This document shows positions 43,797-53,809 of a stretch of 64,000 nt of DNA, piece by piece. Numbering within the stretch: position 1 is the first letter of the stretch; each line of letters begins with the position of its first letter. The notes below the pieces were generated by a model that saw nothing but the letters and a program-made list of their open reading frames with translations, was not told where the DNA came from and ran no database searches. The stretch comes from an uncultured Clostridia bacterium (GTDB lineage Bacteria > Bacillota > Clostridia > Oscillospirales > Acutalibacteraceae), in the NCBI GenBank assembly GCA_947623205.1, contig CANQGM010000007.1, forward strand, positions 54,670 to 118,669, in the 5' to 3' direction. Both the position numbers and the translations under genes were made by a program.

Positions 43797-44234
43797 ATGA
43801 GTAATGATAATAATGGCAATGTTAAACTTACGCGCAGCGAGGCAAGAGAGCAGGCTTTTATGCTTTTGTTTTCAGAGTTATTTGATAATGAGCCTCTTGA
43901 AGCAACAATTGAGGATAAATCCCAGATGTTTAAGGGCGGCATCTGCGGTTATGCCCAAGCGGTTGTAAGCGGAATTGAAGATAAAAAAGATGAAATAGAC
44001 GCGGAAATAAAAAAGAATTTAAAAGAGGGCTGGTCGCTTTCAAGAATTTCAAAGCCTTCCTTTGCAATTTTGCGCCTGGCAATTTATGAGATAAAATATG
44101 TTGACAGTGTGCCGCAGAGCGTATCAATTAATGAGGCGGTAGAGCTTGCTAAAAAATATACTATTGATGAAAGCAGGTTTGTGAACGGAATACTGGGTTC
44201 TTATGCCCGCGAAAATTCCGGAGGAGAAAAATGA
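43797..44234 (+). CDS. nusB: Transcription antitermination factor NusB
   Basis: 145 residues. Conserved blocks are LTRSEAREQAFMLLF near the start, SFAILRLAIYEIKYVDSVP and SINEAVELAKKY, FVNGILGSYAR at the end. It binds boxA RNA with NusE in rRNA antitermination. It overlaps the next gene by 4 bp. Confidence 0.95.
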   Translation: MSNDNNGNVKLTRSEAREQAFMLLFSELFDNEPLEATIEDKSQMFKGGICGYAQAVVSGIEDKKDEIDAEIKKNLKEGWSLSRISKPSFAILRLAIYEIKYVDSVPQSVSINEAVELAKKYTIDESRFVNGILGSYARENSGGEK

Positions 44235-45175
44235 GCCTTTTCCTCGGAATAGATACTTCTAATTACACAACTTCAACTGCACTTTATGACAGCAGTACGG
44301 GCGAGATGTTTCAGCAAAAAAAGCTGCTTCCCGTCAAGGAAGGACAGCTCGGACTGCGGCAGAATGAAGCGGTATTTCATCATACAGCACAACTTCATAC
44401 GCTGTTTTCGGAACTTGTAAAAGATATTGACGCAACTCAAATTTCAGCAATAGGAGTTTCAACGCGTCCGCGTCCCGTTAACGGTTCTTATATGCCGTGT
44501 TTTACGGCAGGAGTAAATACGGCAAAAATTTTGTCGGCCGCATTAAAAAAGCCTCTTTTGACTTTTTCACATCAGGAGGGGCATATTGCGGCGGTGCTTT
44601 TCAGTGCGCACAGGGACGACTTGTTTGATAAAAAGTTTCTTGCGTTTCACGTCAGCGGGGGCACGACCGAAGCGGTTATTGCACAGGGAAATAAGTATGG
44701 ATTTTCTCTCAGAACCGTAGCAAAATCGCTTGATTTGCACGCGGGACAGGCTATTGACAGAGTAGGGCTTATGCTCGGACTTAAATTTCCCTGCGGAGCG
44801 CAGCTTGAACAGCTTGCACTGAAAAATACCGAAAAGCTTTCCGTTCGTCCAACGCTAAAAGGCTGCGACTGCTGTTTGAGCGGAGTTGAAAATCTTTGCA
44901 GAAAGATGATTGAAAACGGAGAATCTAAAGAAAAAACAGCTGCATTTTGCTTAAAATATATAGAAAAATCGCTTGAAAAAATGACCGAATCTGTTTTTGA
45001 TTCTTACGGAACAATGCCTGTAATTTATGCAGGGGGCGTAATGGCTGATTCTATCATTAAAAATTCTTTTACAGAAAAATTCTCTGCAATTTTTGCACAG
45101 CCGCAGTTTTCAACAGACAATGCCGCAGGCATTGCATATTTAACCGACAGGAAGTTTAAAAATGTACAAACCTGA
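44231..45175 (+). CDS. TsaD/Kae1-like (Gcp family) paralogue
   Basis: 314 residues with the ASKHA fold. LFLGIDTSNYTTS is the phosphate-binding start, SHQEGHIAAV carries the H-x-x-x-H metal pair, and FHVSGGTTEAVI and YAGGVMADSII are nucleotide-binding loops. True TsaD makes t6A37 in tRNA. This copy lies between nusB and xseA and is a diverged paralogue seen in Clostridia, so t6A activity should not be assumed. The next gene starts 14 bp before its end. Confidence 0.8.
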   Translation: MSLFLGIDTSNYTTSTALYDSSTGEMFQQKKLLPVKEGQLGLRQNEAVFHHTAQLHTLFSELVKDIDATQISAIGVSTRPRPVNGSYMPCFTAGVNTAKILSAALKKPLLTFSHQEGHIAAVLFSAHRDDLFDKKFLAFHVSGGTTEAVIAQGNKYGFSLRTVAKSLDLHAGQAIDRVGLMLGLKFPCGAQLEQLALKNTEKLSVRPTLKGCDCCLSGVENLCRKMIENGESKEKTAAFCLKYIEKSLEKMTESVFDSYGTMPVIYAGGVMADSIIKNSFTEKFSAIFAQPQFSTDNAAGIAYLTDRKFKNVQT

Positions 45176-46376
45176 CTTTGCCGCTCCGCGTGTGCTGAGC
45201 GTATCACAGCTTAATTTTTATATTAAATCACTCGTTGAAAACGACGCAAAGCTGAATTGTGTATTTCTGACGGGTGAAATTTCAAATTTAACCGACCATT
45301 ACCGGAGCGGACACATTTATTTGTCGCTTAAAGACGAAAAATCCATTATCCGTGCGATGATGTTTGCAGGTAATGCGCGCAGTCTTCAATTTAAACCGGC
45401 AGACGGAATGAAAATAATCTGCCGCGGAAGAATAGCCGTATATGAACCGAACGGTCAGTATCAGCTTTATATAGAAGATATGCAGCCCGACGGGGTGGGC
45501 GCTCTTACGCTTGCATATGAACAGCTTAAAAAAACGCTTACAGAAAAAGGCATTTTTGATGAAAGTCATAAAAAGCCGTTGCCCAGGTTTCCTAAAACGG
45601 TAGGTGTTATCACTTCGCCTACGGGAGCGGCCGTGCAGGATATTCGCAATATACTTTTTCGCCGCTTTCCGTGCGTAAATGTAGTTATGTGTCCCGTACT
45701 TGTCCAGGGTGACAGCGCTCCTAAACAGCTTGTAAATGCGGTTAAAAAACTTGATGAAAATAATGCATGCGATGTAATAATAATAGGCAGAGGGGGCGGC
45801 TCAATCGAGGATTTGTGGGCGTTTAACAGCGAAGAACTTGCATATGCAATATACAACTGCAAAATTCCCGTAATTTCAGCCGTGGGGCACGAAACCGATT
45901 TTACAATATGTGACTTTGTATCAGACCTGCGCGCGCCCACTCCTTCAGCGGCGGCGGAGCTTGCCGTTCCCGACAGGGACGAGCTTATGACTTACTATAA
46001 ATCGCAGCTGCAATACGTTTGTTCAATTACAGACGTTAAAATAAAACAGTGTCAAAATATATTGACGGAACAACAGAGGAAAATTTCACTTTTTTCTCCG
46101 CATAACAAAATTGAAAAGTACGAAAGATATTTATCCGCATATAAAGCGTATTGTGAAAAATATATCAGTGATATAATAACCGAAAAAAATAATGAGCTTT
46201 CAAGACTTGCCGCAAAAATTGAAAGTTTAAATCCGCTTTCAGTTCTTTCAAGAGGTTATTCGATTGCCGAAAAAAACGGCAAGGTCGTTACATCAAAAAC
46301 TCAGCTGAACAAAGACGATTTGTTTACAGTTGAGTTCTCCGACGGTAAAATTACAGCAAAAGCAACAGGTGAGTAA
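45162..46376 (+). CDS. xseA: Exodeoxyribonuclease VII large subunit
   Basis: 404 residues. An N-terminal OB domain (GEISNLTDHYRSGHIYLSLKD) is followed by the catalytic core (GVITSPTGAAVQDI, IIIGRGGGSIEDLWAFN, SAVGHETDFTICDFVSDLRAPTPSAAAE). It degrades single-stranded DNA with the small subunit XseB. No xseB follows; dnaE starts 3 bp downstream, so XseB must be encoded elsewhere. Confidence 0.95.
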   Translation: MYKPDFAAPRVLSVSQLNFYIKSLVENDAKLNCVFLTGEISNLTDHYRSGHIYLSLKDEKSIIRAMMFAGNARSLQFKPADGMKIICRGRIAVYEPNGQYQLYIEDMQPDGVGALTLAYEQLKKTLTEKGIFDESHKKPLPRFPKTVGVITSPTGAAVQDIRNILFRRFPCVNVVMCPVLVQGDSAPKQLVNAVKKLDENNACDVIIIGRGGGSIEDLWAFNSEELAYAIYNCKIPVISAVGHETDFTICDFVSDLRAPTPSAAAELAVPDRDELMTYYKSQLQYVCSITDVKIKQCQNILTEQQRKISLFSPHNKIEKYERYLSAYKAYCEKYISDIITEKNNELSRLAAKIESLNPLSVLSRGYSIAEKNGKVVTSKTQLNKDDLFTVEFSDGKITAKATGE

Positions 46377-46378
46377 CT

Positions 46379-49300
46379 ATGGCATTCACACATTTACACG
46401 TTCATACCGAATACAGTCTGCTTGACGGCGCCTGCCGCATAAGCAGAATTGCTCAGGCAGCCAAAGAAAAGGGACAAACTGCGCTTGCAATCACCGACCA
46501 CGGTGTTATGTATGGCGCAGTTGATTTTTACAGAGCCTGCATAAAAGAGGGCGTTAAGCCCATAATCGGCTGTGAGGTTTACGTTGCGCCCAAATCGCGT
46601 TTTGATAAAACATCCATGTATCAAAAATATTATCATATGGTATTGCTTTGTGAAAATAATACAGGCTATCAGAATTTAATAAAGCTTGTTTCAAAGGGAT
46701 TTACGGAAGGGTTTTATTCAAAGCCGAGAATTGATGATGAACTTCTTGAAAAGTACCACGAGGGGCTTATTTGCCTTTCAGCCTGCCTTGCAGGTGAAAT
46801 CCCTCAAAAGCTGCTTGACGGCGACTATGAGGGGGCAAAGAAAAAGGCGGAATATTACCGCGATCTGTTTGGCAAAAACAGCTTTTTTATTGAATTGCAG
46901 GATCACGGCATTGAAGAACAAAAGCGGATCATACCAAATCTTGTAAAAATTGCAGAAGAGATCGGTGTTAAGGTTGTTGCAACCAATGACTGTCACTATA
47001 TTGAAAAAGAAGACAGCAAAACGCATAATATTCTGCTGTGTATTCAGACAAACCGTACTGTAAATGACAATGACAGAATGGAATTTCAGACTGACGAATT
47101 TTATATTAAAACCGAAGAAGAAATGCGTTTGCTGTTTCCATCGCTGCCGCAGGCCATTGAAAATACTCAGATCATTGCCGACAGATGCAATGTTGAGTTT
47201 GAATTTGGCGTGCGCAAGCTTCCTCGGTTTGATGTGCCGAACAACGAAAACCATCTTGAATATTTCAGACGCTGTTGCTTTAAAGGACTGCACGAGCATT
47301 ACGGAGAAAATCCCGATAAGTCATTGACCGACCGTCTGGAATATGAGATAGACACCATTTCAAAAATGGGTTTCGTTGATTACTATCTTATTGTTAATGA
47401 CTTTGTTCAGTATGCGAAATCAAACGATATTCCCGTAGGTCCGGGCAGAGGTTCGGGGGCAGGCTCTCTGTGTGCATACTGCATAGGTATTACGGCGATT
47501 GACCCTATTAAATATAATCTTCTTTTTGAGCGTTTTCTGAATCCTGAACGCGTCAGTATGCCCGACTTTGACATAGACTTCTGCAAGGAACGCAGGGGAG
47601 AGGTCATTGACTATGTTGTGAGAAAATACGGCGAGGACAGAGTGGCGCAGATCATTTCATTCGGTACAATGGCGGCCCGCGGAGCAATTAGAGACGCAGG
47701 CAGAGCGCTTGCAATTCCGTATGCGGCAGTTGATAAAATAGCCAAGCTTGTTCCCATGGAGCTTAACATTACAATTGAAAAGGCGCTTAAATTAAGCTCA
47801 GAGCTTAGTAAAAGATACAGCGAGGACGAACAGACTAAAAACCTTATAGACATTGCAATGAGTATTGAGGGTATGCCGAGAAACGCAACAATGCATGCGG
47901 CAGGAGTTGTAATTACGGACAAGCCTGTCTCCGAGTATGTTCCGCTTTCAAAAAATGACGATAATGTCGTAACTCAATATACAATGACAACGCTTGAGGA
48001 ACTCGGCTTGCTTAAAATGGATTTTCTCGGACTGCGCAATCTTACGGTAATTGACGACGCAGAAAGGCTTATAAAAAATAATCATCCCGAATATAACAGC
48101 AATAATGTTAATGAAAATGATAAAAAAGTATTTGAAATGATTTCGCAGGGTTATACAGAGGGTGTTTTTCAGTTTGAAAGCCAGGGTATGCGCAATGTTT
48201 TGACTCAGCTCAGACCGGAATCTATTGAAGATTTAATCGCGGTTCTGTCTCTTTACCGCCCCGGCCCAATGGACAGTATTCCTACCTATATAGACTGCCG
48301 TCACAATCCGTCTCACATACGCTACAAACATCCTATGCTTAAAGAGATACTTGACGTTACCTACGGATGTATAGTTTATCAGGAACAGGTAATGCAGATA
48401 TTCCGTACTCTTGCGGGTTACAGCCTTGGCAGAGCAGATATTGTACGACGTGCAATGAGCAAAAAGAAACATTCCGTAATGGAGAAGGAACGCAAAATTT
48501 TTATTAACGGTCTTACCGATGAAAACGGAAGAGTAATTGTTGAAGGCTGTATTCGCAGGGGGGTTGATGAAAAAACAGCCAATTCAATTTATGATGAAAT
48601 GGAAAGCTTCGCGTCATATGCGTTCAATAAATCTCACGCGGCGGCATATGCTTCAATATCATATAAAACCGCTTGGCTTAAATGCTACTATCCCCGTGAA
48701 TATATGGCGGCACTGCTGTCAAGCGTTCTTGATAATCAGAATAAAATGGCGGTATATATTTCAGAATGTCAGCGAATGGGTATTCGCGTTTTGCCCCCTA
48801 ATGTAAACGAGAGTAATCTCGGGTTTACCGTAAGCGGAAGTAATATACGCTACGGCTTGCTTGCAATAAAAAATCTCGGCAGACAGTTTATTGATGAAAT
48901 TATTTCAGAGCGCGCATATAAAAAGTACGATTCATTCTATGATTTCTGCAAACGTCTGTATGGGAAAAATATGAACAGCAGGGCGATAGAAAGCCTTATA
49001 AAGTGCGGCGCCTTTGACGGACTTGGCGCAAATCGGCGTCAGCTGCTTGCGGTAAGCAAAACGGTGCTTGACGACCTTGAGTACGAGAAAAAGCGAAATA
49101 TGGGCGGTCAGCTTTCGTTTTTTGATATGGACAATCAAAAGGAGGCAATATCGGCAGAACCCGAAATGCCTGCCTTATCCGAATTTTCCAAAGATGAACT
49201 TCTGCATATGGAAAATGAAATTGCGGGAATGTATTTAAGCGGTCACCCAATGGATGAATATACAGAATTTGCCCGCTCGATGAATGCCGATAAAACCGGC

Positions 49301-49882
49301 GAAATGATAAACAACGAGGGCGGAATTTATTTTGACGGCAAAAAGGTAACTCTTGTATGCATTGTGTCAAAAGTAAAAACTCAGCTTACAAAAAATAATA
49401 AAATGATGGCTTTTGTAAATGTTGAAGATAAATACGGGTCAATGGAAGTTGTTGTATTCCCGAATATTTATGACAAGTTCGCGGTATTTCTTAATGACGG
49501 AAACGCAATAATCATAAGAGGTACTCTTAATTTTAAAGAAAATGAAGAACCTAAAATCATTTGCGATACGATCGGCAAGGCGCGTTCAAACGCGGAATGT
49601 AATAATTCAGCCGATTTGTCCGTACAGAGCTCCGCTCAAAACGGTAATAAAAGCCATTCCGTTTCGGCTCTTTACATCAGAATTGATGATCTTAACACCG
49701 ATAAATACGATCGCGCAAAGCGAGTTCTTGACATTTTTGAAGGCAAAACACCCGTTATTTTTTATCTTACCAACAGTAAACGAAAGGTAAAAGCGCCGTC
49801 GTCAATGTGGGTAAGTCTTAATGATGTAATGATAAAAGAGCTTAAATTTCAGCTTGGAGATGAAAATGTAGTTGCAAAGTAA
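46379..49882 (+). CDS. dnaE: DNA polymerase III alpha subunit (DnaE)
   Basis: 1167 residues. The N-terminal PHP domain (HVHTEYSLLDGACRI, ITDHGVMYG) is followed by the C-family polymerase core with catalytic acids in PDFDIDFCKERR, the fingers and the tandem HhH region. The C-terminal OB domain (VTLVCIVSKVKTQLTKNNKMMAFVNVED) completes the usual DnaE layout. In PolC-containing Firmicutes this enzyme extends primers or acts in lagging-strand synthesis; PolC is not in the window. Confidence 0.97.
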   Translation: MAFTHLHVHTEYSLLDGACRISRIAQAAKEKGQTALAITDHGVMYGAVDFYRACIKEGVKPIIGCEVYVAPKSRFDKTSMYQKYYHMVLLCENNTGYQNLIKLVSKGFTEGFYSKPRIDDELLEKYHEGLICLSACLAGEIPQKLLDGDYEGAKKKAEYYRDLFGKNSFFIELQDHGIEEQKRIIPNLVKIAEEIGVKVVATNDCHYIEKEDSKTHNILLCIQTNRTVNDNDRMEFQTDEFYIKTEEEMRLLFPSLPQAIENTQIIADRCNVEFEFGVRKLPRFDVPNNENHLEYFRRCCFKGLHEHYGENPDKSLTDRLEYEIDTISKMGFVDYYLIVNDFVQYAKSNDIPVGPGRGSGAGSLCAYCIGITAIDPIKYNLLFERFLNPERVSMPDFDIDFCKERRGEVIDYVVRKYGEDRVAQIISFGTMAARGAIRDAGRALAIPYAAVDKIAKLVPMELNITIEKALKLSSELSKRYSEDEQTKNLIDIAMSIEGMPRNATMHAAGVVITDKPVSEYVPLSKNDDNVVTQYTMTTLEELGLLKMDFLGLRNLTVIDDAERLIKNNHPEYNSNNVNENDKKVFEMISQGYTEGVFQFESQGMRNVLTQLRPESIEDLIAVLSLYRPGPMDSIPTYIDCRHNPSHIRYKHPMLKEILDVTYGCIVYQEQVMQIFRTLAGYSLGRADIVRRAMSKKKHSVMEKERKIFINGLTDENGRVIVEGCIRRGVDEKTANSIYDEMESFASYAFNKSHAAAYASISYKTAWLKCYYPREYMAALLSSVLDNQNKMAVYISECQRMGIRVLPPNVNESNLGFTVSGSNIRYGLLAIKNLGRQFIDEIISERAYKKYDSFYDFCKRLYGKNMNSRAIESLIKCGAFDGLGANRRQLLAVSKTVLDDLEYEKKRNMGGQLSFFDMDNQKEAISAEPEMPALSEFSKDELLHMENEIAGMYLSGHPMDEYTEFARSMNADKTGEMINNEGGIYFDGKKVTLVCIVSKVKTQLTKNNKMMAFVNVEDKYGSMEVVVFPNIYDKFAVFLNDGNAIIIRGTLNFKENEEPKIICDTIGKARSNAECNNSADLSVQSSAQNGNKSHSVSALYIRIDDLNTDKYDRAKRVLDIFEGKTPVIFYLTNSKRKVKAPSSMWVSLNDVMIKELKFQLGDENVVAK

Positions 49883-49933
49883 CAAAAAATTAAGGCTGTT
49901 ATTATAGATAATGTATAAAAATATTTTAAACTA

Positions 49934-49962
49934 TTGAATTTTAAATATAATTACTGTATAAT
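49934..49962 (+). promoter_or_regulatory. Promoter of the ABC uptake operon
   Basis: TTGAAT (49934-49939), 17-bp spacer, TATAAT (49957-49962). The leader of about 60 nt shows no T-box or riboswitch. Confidence 0.7.
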
Positions 49963-50028
49963 TATTTTGTCAAATTTACTTTAACGGATAAAAGTATAAA
50001 AGCGTTAAAGCATTTAGGAGGAAACAAT

Positions 50029-51036
50029 GTGAAAATAACAAAAAAAATTACAGCCGTTTTACTTGCAGCACTCACAATGTCATTCTGTTTTGCAGGATGC
50101 GGCGGTTCGGAAAATTCTACTTCTGCACAAGATAGCAAAGCTGACTCAGGCAAAGTCTATAACATTGGTATTTGCCAGCTTATTCAGCATGATGCTCTTG
50201 ATGCGGCAACAAAGGGCTTTAGAGATACTCTTACCGAAAAGCTCGGAGAAGATAACGTAAAGTTTAACGAGCAGAACGCACAGGGTGAATCTGCAAACTG
50301 TACCACTATCTGCAACCAGTTTGTATCGTCAAATGTTGACCTTATACTCGGTAACGGAACAGCGGCTTTGCAGGCAGCTTACACGGCAACACCTAAAATT
50401 CCGATACTTGGCACGTCGATCACTCACTACGGAACGGCGCTTGATATCAGCGATTGGAAAGGCTACACAGAAATGAACGTTTCGGGTACATCCGACCTTG
50501 CGCCTCTTGAAGAACAGGCTGCAATGCTTAACGAGCTTTTCCCTGACGCTAAAAATGTAGGCATAATTTATTGCTCTGCCGAGGCTAACTCAAAATATCA
50601 GTATGAAACAATTAAGCCTTATTTTGAAAAAGACGGTTATACCGTTAAACAGTACACATTTGCTGATTCAAATGACGTTGCGGCAGTTACAACATCGGCT
50701 TGTGAAGAATGTGACGTTCTCTATATTCCAACCGACAACACAGCCGCTTCAAATACGGGTATCATCAACAATATAGCAGAGCCCAAAAAAGTTCCCATTG
50801 TTACCGGCGAAGAGGGCATATGCAAAGGCTGCGGCGTTGCAACGCTTTCAATAAGCTATTATGAACTTGGACAGAAAACAGGCGAAATGGCTTATGACAT
50901 TCTTGTAAACGGCAAAGATGTTTCAAAAATGGAAATTCAATTTGCCCCTGCAACAACCAAAAAGTATATGGCTGACAGATGTAAGGAATTGGGAGTTAAA
51001 ATCCCCGATGACTACGAAGAAATCAAATCGGAATAA
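50029..51036 (+). CDS. ABC transporter substrate-binding lipoprotein (TrpX/PF04392 type)
   Basis: 335 residues from GTG 50029 after AGGAGGAAAC. The signal peptide ends in the lipobox FAGC, so the protein is anchored by a lipidated Cys. The two-lobed family is recognised by GICQLIQHDALDAATKGFRD, ATPKIPILGTSITHYGTAL and GIIYCSAEANSKYQYE. Members bind aromatic amino acids (TrpX) or other small molecules. The permease and ATPase follow. Substrate is not decided by the sequence. Confidence 0.88.
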   Translation: MKITKKITAVLLAALTMSFCFAGCGGSENSTSAQDSKADSGKVYNIGICQLIQHDALDAATKGFRDTLTEKLGEDNVKFNEQNAQGESANCTTICNQFVSSNVDLILGNGTAALQAAYTATPKIPILGTSITHYGTALDISDWKGYTEMNVSGTSDLAPLEEQAAMLNELFPDAKNVGIIYCSAEANSKYQYETIKPYFEKDGYTVKQYTFADSNDVAAVTTSACEECDVLYIPTDNTAASNTGIINNIAEPKKVPIVTGEEGICKGCGVATLSISYYELGQKTGEMAYDILVNGKDVSKMEIQFAPATTKKYMADRCKELGVKIPDDYEEIKSE

Positions 51037-51095
51037 TCTACGGTTTTGGGGTGCCGCTTACGACACCCCAAATTTTTTGAAAATTGGTGAATTAA

Positions 51096-52073
51096 ATGGA
51101 CGCGATATTATCTTATTTTTCGTCTCTTAACCCCATGGCATTTGTTGCCCAGCTTCCGGGCAACATTGCGCAGGGCATAATATGGGGACTTATGGCATTG
51201 GGAGTGTTTATAACGTTTAAACTACTCAACTTTGCCGACCTTACGGTAGACGGCTCGTTCGCCACGGGAGGCGCCGTCACCGCAATAATGCTTGTTAACG
51301 GTTTTCCCGTATGGATAACCATAATATTCGCCTTGCTGGCAGGACTGCTTGCGGGTCTTATAACGGGACTTTTACATACGTTGCTGGGAATACCCGATAT
51401 TTTATCGGGAATTTTGACGCAGATTGCGCTTTATTCAGTAAATCTTAACATTATGGGCAAGTCAAATCTTCCCGTAAGTTACAGAAACTATTCTCTGGTT
51501 TTATCCGGAAGTAATATAAATATGGCAATTATTATCAGTCTTGCATTTGCGGCAATTATTGTTGCTGCAATGTACTGGTATTTCGGAACAGAGCAGGGCT
51601 CAACAATACGCTCAACAGGAAGCAACCCGGCAATGAGCAAGGCTCAGGGCATTAATATCAGCTTTTCAAAGGTGGTTGCTCTTGCGCTGTCAAACGGTCT
51701 TGTTGCGCTTTCGGGTTCGCTCTTTGCTCAGTATCAGGGATTTTCAGATGTAAATATGGGCAGAGGCGCAATAGTTATAGGTCTTGCCGCTGTAATTATA
51801 GGACAGGTTCTTGGAGAGGCGCTTTTCCGCAGACACATTAATTTTATTATAACTCTCATATTTGTTATTATCGGCGGTATCCTCTATTACATTGCAATGG
51901 GTATTGTTTTATGGCTTAAAATGCCGACAGACGATACAAAACTTTTCACGGCAGTAATAGTTGCTGTCTTCCTTGCAGTTCCATATCTTAGGAATAAATC
52001 AAAAAACTCCTTTAAAAAGGTTGCAAAGCAGAACGCAAAAGGAATGAGCACGGAGGGCGAGAATAATGCTTGA
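51096..52073 (+). CDS. ABC transporter permease
   Basis: 325 residues with about eight to nine membrane segments, of the BPD_transp_2 (LivH/RbsC/TrpY) type. The text GLMALGVFITFKLLNFADLTVDGSF matches this group, as does GEALFRRHINFIITLIFVI. It overlaps the ATPase gene by 8 bp. Confidence 0.9.
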   Translation: MDAILSYFSSLNPMAFVAQLPGNIAQGIIWGLMALGVFITFKLLNFADLTVDGSFATGGAVTAIMLVNGFPVWITIIFALLAGLLAGLITGLLHTLLGIPDILSGILTQIALYSVNLNIMGKSNLPVSYRNYSLVLSGSNINMAIIISLAFAAIIVAAMYWYFGTEQGSTIRSTGSNPAMSKAQGINISFSKVVALALSNGLVALSGSLFAQYQGFSDVNMGRGAIVIGLAAVIIGQVLGEALFRRHINFIITLIFVIIGGILYYIAMGIVLWLKMPTDDTKLFTAVIVAVFLAVPYLRNKSKNSFKKVAKQNAKGMSTEGENNA

Positions 52074-52866
52074 AATCAAAAATGTTTATAAAACTTTTAA
52101 TAAAGGCACGGTTAATGAAAAACGTGCCCTCTGCGGTCTTTCTCTTACGCTTAACGAAGGTGATTTTTGCACTGTTATCGGCGGTAACGGCGCCGGAAAG
52201 TCAACAATGCTCAATGCCATTGCAGGCGTGTGGCCTGTTGACAGCGGAGCGGTAATAATTGACGGAAAAGATGTTTCAAAGCTTCCCGAACACAAGCGCG
52301 CGTCATATTTGGGACGGGTGTTTCAGGACCCTATGACGGGCACTGTCGCCAATATGGAAATTGCAGAAAATCTTGCAATTGCCGCCCGCCGCGGAAAGCG
52401 CAGAGGGCTTTCGTGGGGAGTAAAAAGGGAAGAAAAAGTAAAATACCGTGAAATGCTAAAAGAATTTGGCTTGGGTCTTGAAGACAGAATGACATCAAAA
52501 GTAGGTTTGCTGTCCGGCGGTCAGCGCCAGGCAATAACGCTGCTTATGGCTACTATTCAAAAGCCAAAGCTCCTTTTGCTTGATGAGCACACTGCCGCCC
52601 TTGACCCTAAAACCGCCTCAAAGGTGCTTGAGTTGAGCGATAAAATCATAGCCGAAAACAATCTTACGGCGCTTATGGTAACACATAATATGAAAGACGC
52701 AATCGCTCACGGAAACAGGCTCATTATGATGAACGACGGTAAAATTATTCTTAATATTTCCGGAGAAGAAAAGAAAAAGCTTACCGTTGACGACCTTTTG
52801 AAAAAATTTGAGCAGGTAAGCGGTTCAAAAATTGATAACGACAGAATGTTATTAAGCACGGATTGA
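52066..52866 (+). CDS. ABC transporter ATP-binding protein
   Basis: 266 residues. Walker A is GGNGAGKSTML, the signature is LLSGGQRQAI, Walker B is LLLLDEHTAAL, and the switch His is in MVTHNMKDAI. It energises the permease encoded just upstream. Confidence 0.95.
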   Translation: MLEIKNVYKTFNKGTVNEKRALCGLSLTLNEGDFCTVIGGNGAGKSTMLNAIAGVWPVDSGAVIIDGKDVSKLPEHKRASYLGRVFQDPMTGTVANMEIAENLAIAARRGKRRGLSWGVKREEKVKYREMLKEFGLGLEDRMTSKVGLLSGGQRQAITLLMATIQKPKLLLLDEHTAALDPKTASKVLELSDKIIAENNLTALMVTHNMKDAIAHGNRLIMMNDGKIILNISGEEKKKLTVDDLLKKFEQVSGSKIDNDRMLLSTD

Positions 52867-52990
52867 TAATAATTTTAAATACAGTAAATATACGTATTTC
52901 ATTTAATTTTAATTGCAATAAAGGCACTTGTAACACTAATAATTCTGCATATGTATATATGTAACCGTAAAAATCTAATAACAATATAAA

Positions 52991-53028
52991 GAAACAGCCC
53001 GCTTATCAAGTGGGCTGTTTCTTTATTT
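52991..53028 (+). terminator. Terminator of the ABC operon
   Basis: GAAACAGCCCGC and GTGGGCTGTTTC form a 12-bp stem with one G-T pair, then TTTATTTAT. Confidence 0.75.
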
Positions 53029-53108
53029 ATATGCTGTTTGCATTCGGTCATAACTTTTAATTATAAAACCAATGACGTATTATCTTGGTATATTTTTTAA
53101 TATTTACG

Positions 53109-53546
53109 TTATATTACATAATTATCAGCAGACCGCGTCATTTGTTCATCAATAATGTCCTGTAACGTAATTCCATCAAGGTAGTCACATATTACCTTTT
53201 TCAGACCTTTCCAAATTGGAAGAGTCGGACAATCCTCGCTCTTGCTGCAATTAATTGGATTTTGGTCAATACAGGGAACAGGAGAAAGACTGCCCTCGGT
53301 CAGGCGCAAAATATCTCCAACGGTGTATTTATCAGGAGCTTTAGCAAGCTTATAGCCTCCCTGAAAACCTCGGTTAGCTATAAGAATATCTGCCCTGTTT
53401 AAGATAGGAATAATTTGTTCAAGATATTTTTTAGAAATATTCTGGCGTGCAGCAATATCTTTTAGTGCGATATATTCGTTATTTTGATGTTCAGCAAGAT
53501 CTATAAGCATACGCAATGCATAGCGACCCTTTGTAGAAATTTTCAT
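53109..53546 (-). CDS. Rrf2-family transcriptional regulator with Fe-S-type cysteines
   Basis: 145 residues. The winged helix begins MKISTKGRYALRMLIDLAEH, with DIAARQNISKKYLEQIIPIL. Three cysteines in PCIDQNPINCSKSEDC stand where IscR/NsrR-type proteins bind an iron-sulfur cluster, unlike the cluster-free CymR. It may sense cluster status, oxygen or NO. It stands alone, and the target is unknown; cysteine or Fe-S genes are usual targets. Confidence 0.88.
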   Translation of the reverse strand: MKISTKGRYALRMLIDLAEHQNNEYIALKDIAARQNISKKYLEQIIPILNRADILIANRGFQGGYKLAKAPDKYTVGDILRLTEGSLSPVPCIDQNPINCSKSEDCPTLPIWKGLKKVICDYLDGITLQDIIDEQMTRSADNYVI

Positions 53547-53576
53547 TTTGATCCCACCCTCTTAAACTGTATCCCT

Positions 53577-53605
53577 ATAATAACATATATTATATAGGTT
53601 TTCAA
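53577..53605 (-). promoter_or_regulatory. Promoter and possible self-operator of the Rrf2 gene
   Basis: On the minus strand TTGAAA, 17 bp, TATTAT. The interval is an imperfect palindrome running from CCTATA to TATAGG, a likely operator for autoregulation. Confidence 0.55.
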
Positions 53606-53750
53606 GCATAATTTTGACTGTGTGTAAGCGTCTACACATATAAAAAGAGCGTTCTGTAACGTATGTAGGTAAGGCTGTTCTCATATGCTGAAATATAGGT
53701 TTTATGGGAGGTTTACAGGAATTAAAAATCTTAAAATACTAATACAGACA

Positions 53751-53790
53751 AACAGGCCTGCGGCAAATTGAAATTTGCTGCAAGCCTGTT
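53751..53790 (-). terminator. Hairpin downstream of ilvE
   Basis: AACAGGCCTGCGGCAAATT and AATTTGCTGCAAGCCTGTT form a long stem with few mismatches. The T-tract on the ilvE strand is poor. Confidence 0.5.
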
Positions 53791-53809
53791 CTTAAAATAA
53801 TTATCAATT

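Noticed and set aside
49883-50028. T-box or riboswitch before the TrpXYZ-like ABC operon
   Set aside because: The promoter leaves a leader of only about 60 nt, with no specifier hairpin, T-box sequence or terminator.
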